Source: Lactifluus volemus (Eukaryota; Basidiomycota; Agaricomycetes; Russulales; Russulaceae). Taken from it: a stretch of DNA of 64,000 nucleotides. Positions 36,856 through 48,400 of this stretch are shown here, in pieces (position 1 is the stretch's first letter; each line of letters begins with the position of its first letter). The DNA lies in assembly GCA_022376515.1 (NCBI GenBank), contig WTXI01000005.1:372001-436000 (forward strand), written 5' to 3'. Below the pieces are notes generated by a model. The model did not search any database, was not told the DNA's origin, and saw only the letters and a program-made list of their open reading frames with translations. Both the position numbers and the translations under genes were made by a program.

Positions 36856-38749
36856 ATGGTCCCCGGGATAGAAATTCACACTCGAGTCGCCCAGAAAGCG
36901 CAGGCGGCGATCTTGACCGAGGGTGCTCTTCAGTTTCTGGTTGCTCTCCATCGAACGTTCGATGGGACTCGTCAGACTCTTCTCGCCGCTCGTGAGGCAC
37001 CCAAGCGCGTTTTGATGCCGGTGCACCTTTCGACTTCCCCCCAGAGACGGCTCACATTCGCGCTGAACCTTCGTGGCATTGTGTCCCTCCTGGTCCTGGC
37101 TTGGAGGACAGACGTGTTGAAATCACCGGTCCAACGGACAGGAAGATGGTCACCAATGCCCTGAATAGTGGTGCCAAGACATTTATGGCGGACTTCGAGG
37201 GTATGCACGTTGCTGGCTCTTCCCATCTCATACATCTGATCACACTCACGACAGACGCGACTTCGCCGACCTTCAGTGCTATGATTGAAGGTCAGGTCAA
37301 CCTTCGAGATGCGATTCGCAGACAGATTGACTTTGAAGCAAATGGAAAACGATACCAGCTCTCGCCGAATCCCGCCGTTCTCATTGTGCGGCCCCGTGGT
37401 TGGCACCTGGAGAGCCACGCATCACTGTTGACAAGACCCCTATTTCGGGTTCCTTGTTCGACTTTGGTCTCTTTTCTATCATAACGCAGATGAGCTCGTA
37501 CAGCGAGGCGTCGGTCCCTATTTCTACCTTCCGAAGATGGAGCACTATCTGGAAGCCCGCTGTGGAACGACGTTTTCCTTTTCGCTCAGTCTTACATTGG
37601 CATGCCTCACAACACGATCAGAGCAACAGTTTTGATCGAAACCCTTCCTGCTGCTTTCCACATGGAAGATATCCTTTTTGAATTGAGGAATCACTCTTCG
37701 GGCTAAACTGCGGCGGTAAGTCCCCTTACTGACCACGCTCCACCCTTCGTTGGAAGCTTACTATAGAATATAGATGGGACTACATCTTTAGCTTCATCAA
37801 GAAACGCCGGGCCGACAGGAATGCTATTCTTCCTGACCGTAAAGATGTTACGATGGAAGTCGGCTTTATGGATGCCTATGTCCGGCTTCTGATTCAAACG
37901 TGTCACAAGTAAGCGTTACAGTTTAGAGATATAGTAATCGCTTACGAGAGGTCAAAGGCGTAAGGTCGCTGCCATCGGTGGCATGTCCGCTCAAATTCCC
38001 GTTAAGGGTGATGAAAAGGCAAACGAAACAGCGATGAACAAGGTCCGCGCTGACAAACTTAGAGAAGTCACCAATGGCCATGATGGTACTTGGATTGCTC
38101 ATCCACTCATAAATAAAATCGCCCGCGAGATCTTTGATCGACACATGATGGGCCCCAATCAGGTCCGTACTCGTCTACTTCTCTGTTCTATTCACTGAGT
38201 ACCACTGTGCAGTATCACGTACGACGTGAGGATGTTCGTGTTGCCGCCGCCGACTTGCTCAACACAAAGGTACCTGGAAGGGTCACTGCTGGGGGTGTCC
38301 GTTCGAATATCTCCACTGTGCTTGCGTATGCAAGTGCATGGCTCGGTGGCAATGGCTGCATCCCGTTGAATCATCTTATGGAGGACGCTGCGACTGCTGA
38401 GATTACGCGCATTCACTCTGGCAGTGGGTTCACTACGGCGTGCGTGACGACACCGGTGAGACGATCACCGCAGAGTATGTTGGTAAGCTCTTCGACGCTG
38501 TTGTTCCTGAAGTCCGGAAGGCCGTGCCGGGGCTCAAAGACGAGCATCTGCGCATCGTCGCCAAGTACCTCAAGGATCAGATCAGTCGACAATGGCCTAG
38601 CGAATTTCTCACTAGTGACTTGATGCCATATCTAGCGGCCGCAGATGGTGTTCCGGCGAGCTGGCAACGCAGCGTTTGTAGTTGTCGCATTCTCGGGCTG
38701 TACTTGTACGTATTACACGTCCGTAAATTCCAATGAATCTTTTGGATGA
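36856..38749 (+). CDS. Malate synthase (glyoxylate cycle) with many apparent frame breaks
   Basis: Nearly the whole family sequence can be read, but across several frames: [20 protein letters not shown] and [155 protein letters not shown] and GTWIAHPL. It condenses acetyl-CoA with glyoxylate to malate, in peroxisomes or cytosol, for growth on C2 compounds and fatty acids. Single missing bases are inferred near 37010, 37410, 37473, 37560, 37705, 37716 and 38420, with another change near 38655. Catalytic regions (RPRG, Asp of the GDE/ADFED blocks) look intact. I see no clear SKL ending. Introns at ~37201-37254, 37717-37770, 37912-37959 and 38162-38211 are ordinary. Start ATG 36856 is tentative. 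Confidence 0.85.
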
Positions 38750-38877
38750 GCGCAGACGTGATTGAGTGGAGTGATTGGCTGATTCCAAGATGACTGTCTC
38801 GTAGTGCTTCTTCTATCAAGAAGTTCATACTCTGATACAATACACCGGGTTCTGGCCTTGACCTGATACATTTCTAT

Positions 38878-39575
38878 TCAGGCTTTTTGAACGTCGACCA
38901 CTATCCCTTCGCGCAAAGCGCGGCTATACGGACACATCTATACAACCGAGTTCCATCAGTCCTCCTTACTGATTTAGATGATTTCTCGACCAACCTCGTG
39001 CGCGGCATCTATGATCGCCTGGTCCTCGACGCCTTCAACACGCAACGCGACTTTCAGACCATACCCAGCATGGCCCGTGGGTAGCCCAAGAGCGACATCG
39101 GCATGTACCACAGCCTGCGCTACACCTTCCTTCTTGCCTTGTTTCGCCGCCGCGGCTTGGATGGCGCCGAGGAAACATGCTACACTTTTTTTTATAGTTT
39201 TGCGGTCGAACAGGGACGATTCAATTCGACATACCAGAGTAACCCGCGGCGAAGAGCTGTTCGGGATTGTGTCCCACATCACCGCGCCCGCCGATTGCTT
39301 TGGGACCGTCAGTTTAAGATCGAGAGGAGCTGTAGCGTCAGTGGGCGTAGAGGATATGGTGCCGTCGCGACCGCCGCCTGTCGAAGTCGCGGTGACCTCG
39401 TACTACATTGAAAATGTGGTTTAGGGAGACATGAGAGGTTCGTAAGACTGGGGTTCCTTACGAGAGTTTGCTTTAAAGTGATGAGCGTGCGGATTGTGGA
39501 GCTACGAGAGGGTAGCGAGGAAGTCGTTGAACGTAGAGTTGGTCGCAAAAGTGTTCTGGTGACGAGAGAAGACAT
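38878..39575 (-). CDS. Organic hydroperoxide resistance (Ohr/OsmC) protein with mitochondrial-type presequence
   Basis: Four exons: 39462-39575, 39235-39402, 38995-39179 and 38878-38937, about 175 residues. The first exon codes an Arg/Ser/Thr-rich, acid-free leader (SSLVTRTLLRPTLRSTTSS) typical of mitochondrial import. The Ohr core follows: YEVTATSTGGGRDGTISS, LDLKLTVPK, HNPEQLFAAGYSACFLGAI with the first active-site Cys, HADVALGLPTG, GLKVALRVEGV, AAHE and CPYSRALREGIVVDV with the second Cys. It reduces organic and lipid hydroperoxides using thiols. The second exon (168 nt) is one base short, near 39302 at a C/A run, between LTVPK and GGRGDVGHNPEQ. Divergent from ATP synthase delta, 340 bp apart. 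Confidence 0.85.
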
Positions 39576-39915
39576 CGTGGTGTGGAAGAACGTAGACTTT
39601 CGGATGCGTTCATGTTTCCTAAGCCAACCAATCGGAACGCACTAACCCAGTCGGGACGCTTACTGGCCCTGCAAAGGGAATACTGTACTGTATCTCATGT
39701 ATGACTTAAGCCGTGTAAGCAATATACAATGTTACAAGGGGAGAGAAGATACGAAATGCTTGTGCCGTGTCGAGACACCTCTATACGTCTACAGTATGTA
39801 CTGTACGGATGTCACCGCGGTTCACTGTAGCTATGGCAGTTTTCGGGGTCTTGTCACTTGTTCAGTACTTCCGGGGGCCGTTGCGCCAGGCTTGCAACGA
39901 ACTCCCGCGCAATAA
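39576..39915. promoter_or_regulatory. Shared divergent promoter region of Ohr and ATP synthase delta
   Basis: 340 bp separate the two start codons, both of nuclear genes for probable mitochondrial proteins. No specific factor site is identified with confidence. The region is presumed to drive both genes because nothing else lies between them. Confidence 0.4.
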
Positions 39916-40591
39916 ATGTCTGCTCTCCGTCTGGTCTCCTCTGTTGTCCGACGTGCCCCGCGTTCTTCTGTCTTTGGCCGTCGCGGGTATGCTGCCGAAG
40001 CCTCTGACAAAATTAAACTTTCTCTCGTTCTCCCGTACGAGGTGCGTATATATGCGCTCATCCTATCCGCTTGCTGAGCTGTCCATAACTCCCGACATTA
40101 CAGGCAATATTCACCTCCACAGACGTCGTGCAGGTCAACCTCTCGGCAGCCACCGGTGACATGGGTATCCTCGCAAATCATGTACCATCTATCGAACCGC
40201 TACGCCCCGGCCTCGTAGAGGTAATTGAGAGCGCTGGCTCGTCCAAGAAATGGTTTGGTGAGGTCCAGTCATCCTTGATATCCACTCCCTCTTCTCATAT
40301 CGACATGATCCGCTAGTATCCGGAGGCTTTGCGACCGTGCATCCCAATAACATGTTAACCATTAATGCGATCGAGGCGGCTCCGCTCGAGAAGTTCTCAT
40401 CTGAAGTATGTACACCGTACGTTATGCGTCAAGCGAATTCGAGGTGACAATTTTATTTTCAGGCCGTACGTGCGAACCTACAAGAGGCCCAGAAGGTGCT
40501 GAGCGGCAACGGCTCGGAAGAGGACAAGGCAGAAGCGCGCATCGAAGCGGATGTATATGAAGCTTTGCAGCATGCATTGAGTACAAAATAA
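39916..40591 (+). CDS. ATP16: Mitochondrial F1Fo ATP synthase subunit delta
   Basis: Four exons: 39916-40041, 40104-40257, 40317-40405 and 40463-40591 (498 nt, 165 residues, all phases closed). The first ~25 residues are an Arg/Ser-rich import leader (MSALRLVSSVVRRAPRSSVFGRRGY). Then KIKLSLVLPYEAIFTS, the beta-sandwich block DVVQVNLSAATGDMGILANHVPSIEPLRPGLVEVIE, VSGGFATVHPNNMLTINAIEAAPLE, and the helical hairpin from EAVRANLQEAQKVLSG to EALQHALSTK. Delta (bacterial epsilon homologue) is part of the central rotor stalk. Length and domain order are normal for fungi. Confidence 0.95.
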
Positions 40592-40920
40592 TACTTCAAC
40601 GAACCCCTAGCTGTGTTCACATAGAATTAAAAGTAGCCGTGTTAACTTGGTGTGGGGAGTTGAAAAACGTTGTGGAATTGTGGTTGTGGCGGCGGCGTGA
40701 GTACTATGACGGCTGGAGGTTCCGTCATGTCGTCATGTCATGATGGCACGTCGTGTTTGTGGCCCCGTGTCAAGGGACATACGGAAACGTGAATACGGCG
40801 ACCAGTGTTCCCATCGAGTGTCCTCACTCCCAAGCTACGACAATTGTCGTCGCCGCCAGCGGTTTCCTCTGAATCCCTTATCGCCCAACCTATACAGTAG
40901 CTCGTACTACCAGCTTCAGG
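40592..40920. other. Intergenic region after ATP synthase delta
   Basis: 329 bp holding the 3' untranslated end of the delta gene and the leader of the next gene. Nothing else seen. Confidence 0.35.
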
Positions 40921-41830
40921 ATGGGGTCGATATCGGCACCTGCGCCACTACCGCGGTCCTACGACGACCGCGCAGTCTTGCAGCTCAATCCTCTGTGTGA
41001 TGCATTCTTCGCGCGAAAGCTAGAGCAACGGAGACTTGACAAGGTACAAGAACGCACATGGATCGCAAGCATCGCCCGTGATGTCCAGAGCAATGAGCAT
41101 TCCGTACGTTCCTGCCGCGCGTCCTTTCCTCCTTTCTGCTCAACTTGGGGACCATTCCGTTCCGAAGGCTGGTGTCGCCAAACGCTGGCTCCAGGCTATC
41201 TCCGCATCCGGAAAACAAAATTGTCGGAATTTTGCTTTGCCGCTGAACGTCGACACGGCCCAGCTCTTTGTTCACTTTTTCTGGCTCATTTATACGGAAG
41301 ATCGTTCCAGAGCGAAAAATTTGCTTGCCATTTCGCGTCGGGATTGGGGGCTGGAAGGATATTTGTACGAATTTACCGTTAGCAAGTATTTGGAATCTGC
41401 GGATGGTCCCATGCTTTCACCTACTGGTGTGCCCAACTGGGTTCCTAATGTGAGTACGAGTTCGATCCTTAGGATGATGGCAAACAAGGAATATCAATTG
41501 ACCTTTCTTTCTAAGGCAATACCATACAACACCTGCAGAAGCGCAGCACGCAAGCGCAGCATGCTAGGATCTACCTCGTCCGCAACCACTGGTCGGCTCA
41601 TAGAAGTGCAACCGAGCTTCAAGAAGAAACGCTTGCTGAGAAAAAAGACAAGACTGACTATTAGGATAAAGAATCCTGCGTTCAATCGGGGAGAGGGTGT
41701 CAAATCAGACATGAGTGAGTGGACTCGGTGTATGCGAGGAGACACCCTCATGTTCGTCGCCCCAATCTTATGTTGAATAGACGTCGAGAGTCCGAAGGAG
41801 GCCGCTTCAGACCGGAGAGGGATAACCCGG
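40921..41830 (+). CDS. Unrecognised protein, frame broken
   Basis: ATG 40921 opens MGSISAPAPLPRSYDDRAVLQLNPLCDAFFARKLEQRRLDK. A second, long frame then gives PYVPAARPFLLSAQLGDHSVPKAGVAKRWLQAIS, NVDTAQLFVHFFWLIYTEDRSRAKNLLAISRRDWGLEGYLYEFTVSKYLES and GVPNWVPN, where a donor (GTGAGT, 41451) fits. The two frames do not join through any intron I can justify, so a base is probably missing near 41080-41110. The remaining part to ~41830 is basic (KKKRLLRKK). I do not recognise it. It could be the N-terminal part of the next gene, but the codon frames do not show this. Confidence 0.4.
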
Positions 41831-41984
41831 GGTAACAAGAGAAAGGTGAGCGTTTCACCTTTTCGCCACCTTTCTTTCGTGTCATCATTCGATCAAGCTC
41901 GGACACGATGATTCCAGGCCTCCCAGAGAACGTGCCGCTGTGCTCGCGCCTCGGCGAAGGAGTGGGAGGCGACTCACTGTGAAA

Positions 41985-44900
41985 ATGAGCCCTCAACTTT
42001 TTGAAACACCACAGCTGGTATCTGAACCGCCTGTCGAGTGTGGCGGTTCCCTCGATCACCCCAAATGCCATCGACCTTTCAACGAAAAGCCGAACGAGCA
42101 CGATCGTGTACCGAGGGACACCCTTCTAAAGTTGCCTGGACGCAAACGTAGACGAAAGCAAATGCCCACTCCTCTTACTGGGCTGGAGTTGAGTGTCTCA
42201 CCGCCGAATGTAACGGACTCTGCTCCGGCATCGACACCTGAGACCCGACAGGCTGTCGCGGTTCCATATGGTCCGGAACCCGACAAGTTATCGAATTCAA
42301 GTCGGATTCCTGATTCAGCGACAACATGGCCTCAATTGAATCTTGTCCTGCAGGTGCTAACAAGCGAACGTCGAAAAAGTGTGTGACGACCCCGCGCTCT
42401 CGAAAACGGCAGTCCCTTCCATCGTGCCTAGTCGCCAAGACACCACCTCCTGCGGAAATAACCGGTGGTGGAACTATCGCGGAGCTGGATCGTGACATGA
42501 CTCACATTGGAGCCAAGGCGTGCGAATACCATGTTGGTAGCAGCACCCCTGCATTTTATACTTTTGATAGAGTCACAAGAGAATATCCCGAAGATGAGAA
42601 CGATCTTCACGATTGTACACCAACCGAGTGTCGTAATATTTCGCCTATTGTGTTGGAGAAGGTGCCAGCGGTCCAGTTACCACCTAAGCCGCGGCTCCCA
42701 GTTAGACCTCCCATTTGGGCCCAGGTAAGGCGACTTGATTACAGGAAAACTGTCGGTTATATGGTCTCCAGTCTCGACAGGAAGTATGCGAGTCCCTTGA
42801 CGCGTTCAGAAGCTTTCAAGGTGGCGTCTATCATGCCAACGACGTCGTTAAAGGGTATCTTCTCGGGGCCCATTCCTCTAGGTCATTTCACCTGCTACCT
42901 CATGCCTTCTTTCACCTGACGAGTTGTTAGCCGCGATATATTCCACCACGATGGGAGACTCATTATCTCGCACGGGTAAGAGGATACACCCTCTAAAACA
43001 TTGGTGGGTGTTGAGGTAATGAATTCTCAGTGGCGGAAAAGCAGAAGCTGTGCGTTCGAAGCATGGTCGCTTGGAGATTCAAGGGCCAGAAGACCAGTTG
43101 GAGGACGACCGATCCGTTCGTGCTCTACTCAACAACTACAGAACCGGAAGGCCACTTGTTATATTAGCTGACGACCATTATGTGCTATTCCCTTTTGATC
43201 TCGCCGGCGGCGGATATACGTATGTTGTGCTTGGGCTATATTGGATCGCACATGCTTGGGGTCAGTGATACGTCCCGGTTTCGTGATAGGGCTGACTCTC
43301 TTTCCTCAGCGGAGCTCCAGCAGGTCGATGAGAACCATAGCGTTGTTCGGTATAAGTTTGCGTTCCAGTGGTGCGACGGACAAGGTGATCCCTGGTGGGC
43401 ACAGGGCACAGAACCAACTCCAACCGTCACACAGGCTAGAAGCTTTCTACCTCGCGATTCCCAGCCGGGTATCACCGTCCCGAGGAGCAAGGGAACTTGA
43501 CACCAGGCAGGTGTCTATAATTATTGTCACCTTGAGCTATGACACTAAATGTCACACAAGATCGCCAAGATGGATCCGCTTACTGTTGCCCATGTTGTCG
43601 GTCGAGTTCACCATTGGTTTACCAGGACGTTCCTATGTGCCTTAAGCCACGTTGCCTAGCATTCTGGAGAGTTGGTGGTGAAGACCAGGTAGTGGACGAC
43701 ACAGCAAATACTGCGCCAAGCCAGCACATCTTGTCGTACAGTACGGCGCTGCTACGCCTTCGACCTCCAACTCATATACCAATCTCTGCGGAGTCTCTTT
43801 GTCCTCCGTTACCTGACGCCAGAAGCGCGACGCCGCGTCCCTTTGCTAAAGGAATACATTGCCGGGACTGCGGCCGACTCTCCACGAGGTAAGCACCACC
43901 CGAAACCTTCTTCTCCAACTCAGCCAGCCTCTAGATTTAAGTGGGAGGACTTAGAGTGTAGTCACTGTCATGTAGGTTTGCGAACACATTTGATCGTGCA
44001 GTTCATAATGTTATCGATAGCGTATATATAGGGCGCCCCCAATTTCTTTCAGTCACAAGGACTTCTGGCTTCAAGAACAAGCTTTGAAATTCTACCAGCA
44101 CCGTATAGCAGGGGACTCTGGTCAGGCAAATATCCATTTGAGCCTCGTGCAGGAAGACTGAAGGAGCGTCGACAGGGATTGTGATCAATGGAATGGAGTT
44201 CCGATCGCGAAGGAGTGGCTCTGCACTCCCCTACGTTCAAACATTTGACCTGCCTTATAACAGGTATGTACTGAGGTCATCAGTGTCCAGTCGCCGACGC
44301 CAGACTAACTTGGTTTCAGAGGACGCATACATCTAATCCCTGGCCACCCTAGTATCAATGGACGTGCCAATGACTTGTTTCGCGAATATCAGAATCAAGC
44401 TGCCACGGGCGAAATCCAATTTCGTCGGTGGCCACTCCGAGCGGTCAGTTTTGTCCCTTTGATCGTCACCACACCCGCATCCTGATTGTTTGCAGCACAA
44501 ATGTATGGGTTTTTGCCGTTTCATGTAACTCACCTTTTCAATGACCCCTATCAGGCAGAGGACAACTGTTATCGAATTACTTTCACAAAATAGTATGGAT
44601 TGGCATATGCAGTTGACGCTCTGAGATTGCTGATTCTAAACTTGTGAATCTCCACAGCCGGCGCTCCTTACCAGGTGTGATGCATGTCCTGCGTCGTATA
44701 GGCGAAGAGATTGACCTCGAGGCAGTATATCGGAGGGGCAGAACGAACGACCCCTCTGAAGGATGGTGCCGGAGCGGTGCTCGGCGCTCTGGATCTGATC
44801 AGACATCGCATCGCGACGGCCATGGAAAGAGACATAAATTTCAATGAAGTCCTCAGCGCTGCCTATATGGAGAAGCAGAAAATGGCTGTGAGTAGTTTCT

Positions 44901-45314
44901 ATCACTTTCACTTACGACAATCGACGACCTCGACGGACATGATAGTTCCACAGCGACAGTGAACGTGGTCTAGGCCCCGTTGTCGCCTCGCTTTCTCTGG
45001 GTTCCGTCGCAGAGATGCATTTCCGTCTTCACGCAAAGTATGCCGATACAGAAGGTCACAGAAGGGTTGCAATGAGCCTTGTCCTGAGACATGTTGGTGA
45101 CATGAATATCCACTTTGAGCCGTATTTCACTCGTGATTTTCTCAGGGCGATGTCCTGGTTATGGAAGGTGCTGGCGTGCAAGAATACTATGAGTAAGTCC
45201 TAATCTCTTCTGCTCTACTTTGTTTAACACCTATCTAGACATGCAGTGATTCCTAAAAATTTCCGTATAGTAGCTACAGCTCGCCTCATTTCACCAGAGA
45301 ATTACGAGACCTGA
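41985..45314 (+). CDS. AlkB-like 2OG-Fe(II) dioxygenase with Cys-rich region
   Basis: Multi-exon gene whose C-terminal third is clear. RSGSALPYVQTFDLPYNRGRIHLIPGHP, ANDLFREYQ, FRRWPLR, then FNEVLSAAYMEKQKMA, FHSDSERGLGPVVASLSLGS with the HxD iron ligands, MHFRLHAKYADTEGHRRVAMSLVLRH, GDVLVMEGAGVQEYYEHAVIPKNF with the distal His, and FRIVATARLIS giving the AlkB-type R-x5-R. Upstream sit RPPIWAQ, a block with RALLNNY...LADDHYVLFPFDL and YTYVVLGLYWIAHAW, KFAFQWCDGQGDPWW, and Cys pairs (CPCC, CLKPRC, HCRDCGRLS, CSHCH) suggesting zinc binding. The first ~250 residues are disordered and basic. The reaction would be oxidative demethylation of nucleic acid or protein; the substrate is unknown. Several exon joins in 42350-44000 look frame-shifted. 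Final exons 45131-45177 and 45240-45314 fit well. Confidence 0.72.
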
Positions 45315-45438
45315 AGGATGAACTTTTAATACTTTCTACAATCGTGAAACGTTTATTAACTAATTCGCGTATGGTATCTTAGCTAAGAGTTCCATGCGTA
45401 CGCTATACCCTAGAATTTAGAGATAGTTACGATCTTTG

Positions 45439-48400
45439 TTATCTTTGTTTTTGGCCAGGGGGAGGATACGGCAGGGCTTTACCGCGTGTACTAGGTGTAC
45501 GATTCTGCTCCTGTCCTTGTCCGGGATTGAGCGGTTGAAGCGGTTGGGTGTCCCCCTTTGAAGATCAGAGAATTGACATTTGCCCGCGGCCAGAACTATG
45601 TGTTCACTCACAGACACGCTTTGTTTTTGCTTGGAATAAAACGCAAACAGATCGGCAATTTGTTGCTCTAATAATTGTCGCTCCCGCTGAAGACGACTGA
45701 CTTCCTGAGTGGAGATCAAGACTTCTCGCGTAAGTTCTTTCTTGAACTCTTCAACATGGACTGGATATTGAGCATTACTTGATGGTTCGTGACGAGGTAA
45801 TGGTGAAGCTTACTCTGGACGTTGATCGCAGTGGCTTCTTTCATGGCTTCAACGAATCTGAGTCGCTCGCCACGAATATCATCTGAGAGCTCTAAATAGT
45901 ATGAGCAATTTATCATGACGCAAAGAACTAGGGATGCCTTGCCATTTGCAAGGGTGCGCAACATCCTCTCCTGATCTTGTCGCTGACGTTCGATGACTCC
46001 TAATACCGACTCTGTAGCTGAGGGTACCTTTGGTCAGATTCCAAGCCCGAAAACTGACGTTTATAGGTATACTTACTATATGCGCTTCGCATCTCGGCAT
46101 TCTTCCGCATATCCTCGTTGAGTGCAGCAACCAGACCGTTCATCGTGCTGAGTAGGTGTGCAGAGTCATGCTTCCGCCGCTGGCTGTCTGCGGTCAGCAT
46201 TCGCATGTTTTGTAGCAACGTTGATGTCGCTGTTTGGCCAGCAGCACTTGCGTCCCCTTCTGTGTCACCAGGAAGCTCGTCAATATCGCCCAGCGCTTTG
46301 CGCAGCCTTTGTACGTCATCTGCGATAGCTGCTATCTGTGCTGTCCCGCCGTTTACGAATGTTTCGAGCCACTTGATCGCTCGGTGAGTCCGAAAAGTCG
46401 CATCTAGGCAAGACTCCGCGCTACGCACCGTGTTGAGCTCGTTCAGATAACGCACGCTTTCCGCTTGCTGCTCCATAAGTTGCATGCATCTTTCCTCGTC
46501 ATTAGGCAGAACCTCCATGAAATTTTGTGTCTGGCTATCGCGCACGCTGGCCTTGGTGTTGTGCAGTGTCGACTCGTGAGGCTGGTCAGATGTTGGTTTA
46601 GCAACCTGTCCTCCTGATCCAAGGTGTTCCGGCGGAATTGAATCCTGCATGGTCGTTAAGTATTCCGCTAACTGAAACGTCACAATGGACCGTACCTGTG
46701 AACTCCCAAACTGTGGGCCCGTCGGGAGTGGCGCAGCATTCGACCCCTGGGTAGATAACTCTAATAATAATTCAAGTTGGTGACGAATATCCGATAAGTC
46801 CGCATGTTCTGCTTCAGTGTCGTGACTGGTTCGCAGAAATCCAGATGGTTGTCCCCCAATCACGGTGTTCGAGTTGTTGCTGTTCCTCAGGATTTCCTGG
46901 ATCTCTTCCAGCGCCTGAAAGATCTGAGTTTGGTTACTTCGAAGTCCCTCGTCAATGGAGGCTGCCACAGTAATGTTATCGCGCTGTTTCGCGTCCAAGT
47001 TTGCCAGTGTGTTCCGTACATCGCCTACCACGGTGTGTATTTCTGCTAGCTGTTGAAAATCTCGCTCACGTCCAGCAACGACAACGCGCACGTTGGCTGC
47101 GGCGTCTCGCACGTCGTTCTGAACAGCTTCCAGCTGGCTGTTTAGCTCTGCCGTCTTGATAAGCTGTCTCTCCGCGTGTACGTCGATGACATCGAGCAGT
47201 GCATCAATCGTCCCATCCGCTTGGGAATCGATGAGTGTTGCAGCTGCGGATGAAGAAACAGATCTTTGGGATGCGCCATGGCGGACGACTTCCGAGTCGC
47301 GTGCGCGCATCTCGTCGCGGAGACGGAAAGCGGACTTTGGCCTGAGCGGCAGTGTCGAAGGGTCTGGGGCGACCGAAACCGGTGAGTCAAGGCGAAAATC
47401 CGAGCTACCCAGAGAAGAGGCCACTTCAGACGACCCAGGGCTCATTGATTGCTCGGTAGTAGGAGATAGTCCGACAGAGTTGATGTGGCTGCCAGCATCG
47501 GCCAACCCCGAATCTACCTTCACGCTGTTGCTTGTTGGTTCGTGTGGTAGAAGTGTCGTGACAGTAGGGGATGCAAGTTGGTCGGAATTACGTGAAGAGG
47601 AGTTACTCATAGTCGGATGACGCTGTATCTCTGCGAGACGTTTGCGTACGACAGAACGGCGACTAAGATTGGCGATAGAAGGGCTATGCGACTGAATATG
47701 CAAGGATTGTGGGGAGGCAGGCAAGGGCTTATCCTTTGTCAAGGGGGAAACGTCTGGATCCTTTCTCGATGCATCAATGGGACCTCTCTGAATAGATGTG
47801 GTTTCGCCAGGGGACTGTGGCTCACGTAGCGATTCGTTCCTTGCGTGTAACGAAGGTGCTACTGGGCTGGTTGTGTCCGAGAATAAGGCGTCCTCGGACA
47901 GCAGGAGAAGTTCGCGGGTCCGAGATTCTCGTGAGTCGGTGAAGGGAGTTCCTTGTACTGAGACCTGCCGAGTCACAAGATCGGGTACGGGAGAGCTACT
48001 GATAGGAAGAGCCGGTTGGGGAGAGTCGATTCCAGTATCAACCGAGATGGAGCCCTTGATCTCCGTTTTCGTTCGTTCTAGCAATTGCTTGTCTTTGTTC
48101 CGCAAGATCGCGTCCCTTAATCCAGAGTATGAGTTTCTCGTCGAGGATGGCCACAGAATCTTACCAAATAGCGCTAACCCATGCCGCCCTGTCTTTCACA
48201 GTTGGGGCGCAAAGCGGCGGTTTTCCTTCCCATCAAAAACTAGTTCGAAACCTTGGGATCCGTAGAGTTTTCCATGGCGGGTAGAAGGGCCCTTTGTTCT
48301 GCACCGATTTCTCCGGGTGCCAGCGACTTAACGTCCATGCACGCGCGCAGCGAGACAACAGCTGTGCTTTGAATCCCCTGCGTGGTAGTTGTTGTAAGGA

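Noticed and set aside
36856..38749. Calling malate synthase a pseudogene outright
   Set aside because: The same kind of single-base loss hits essential genes (YSH1, TAF12) in this window, so sequence error is the better first explanation.
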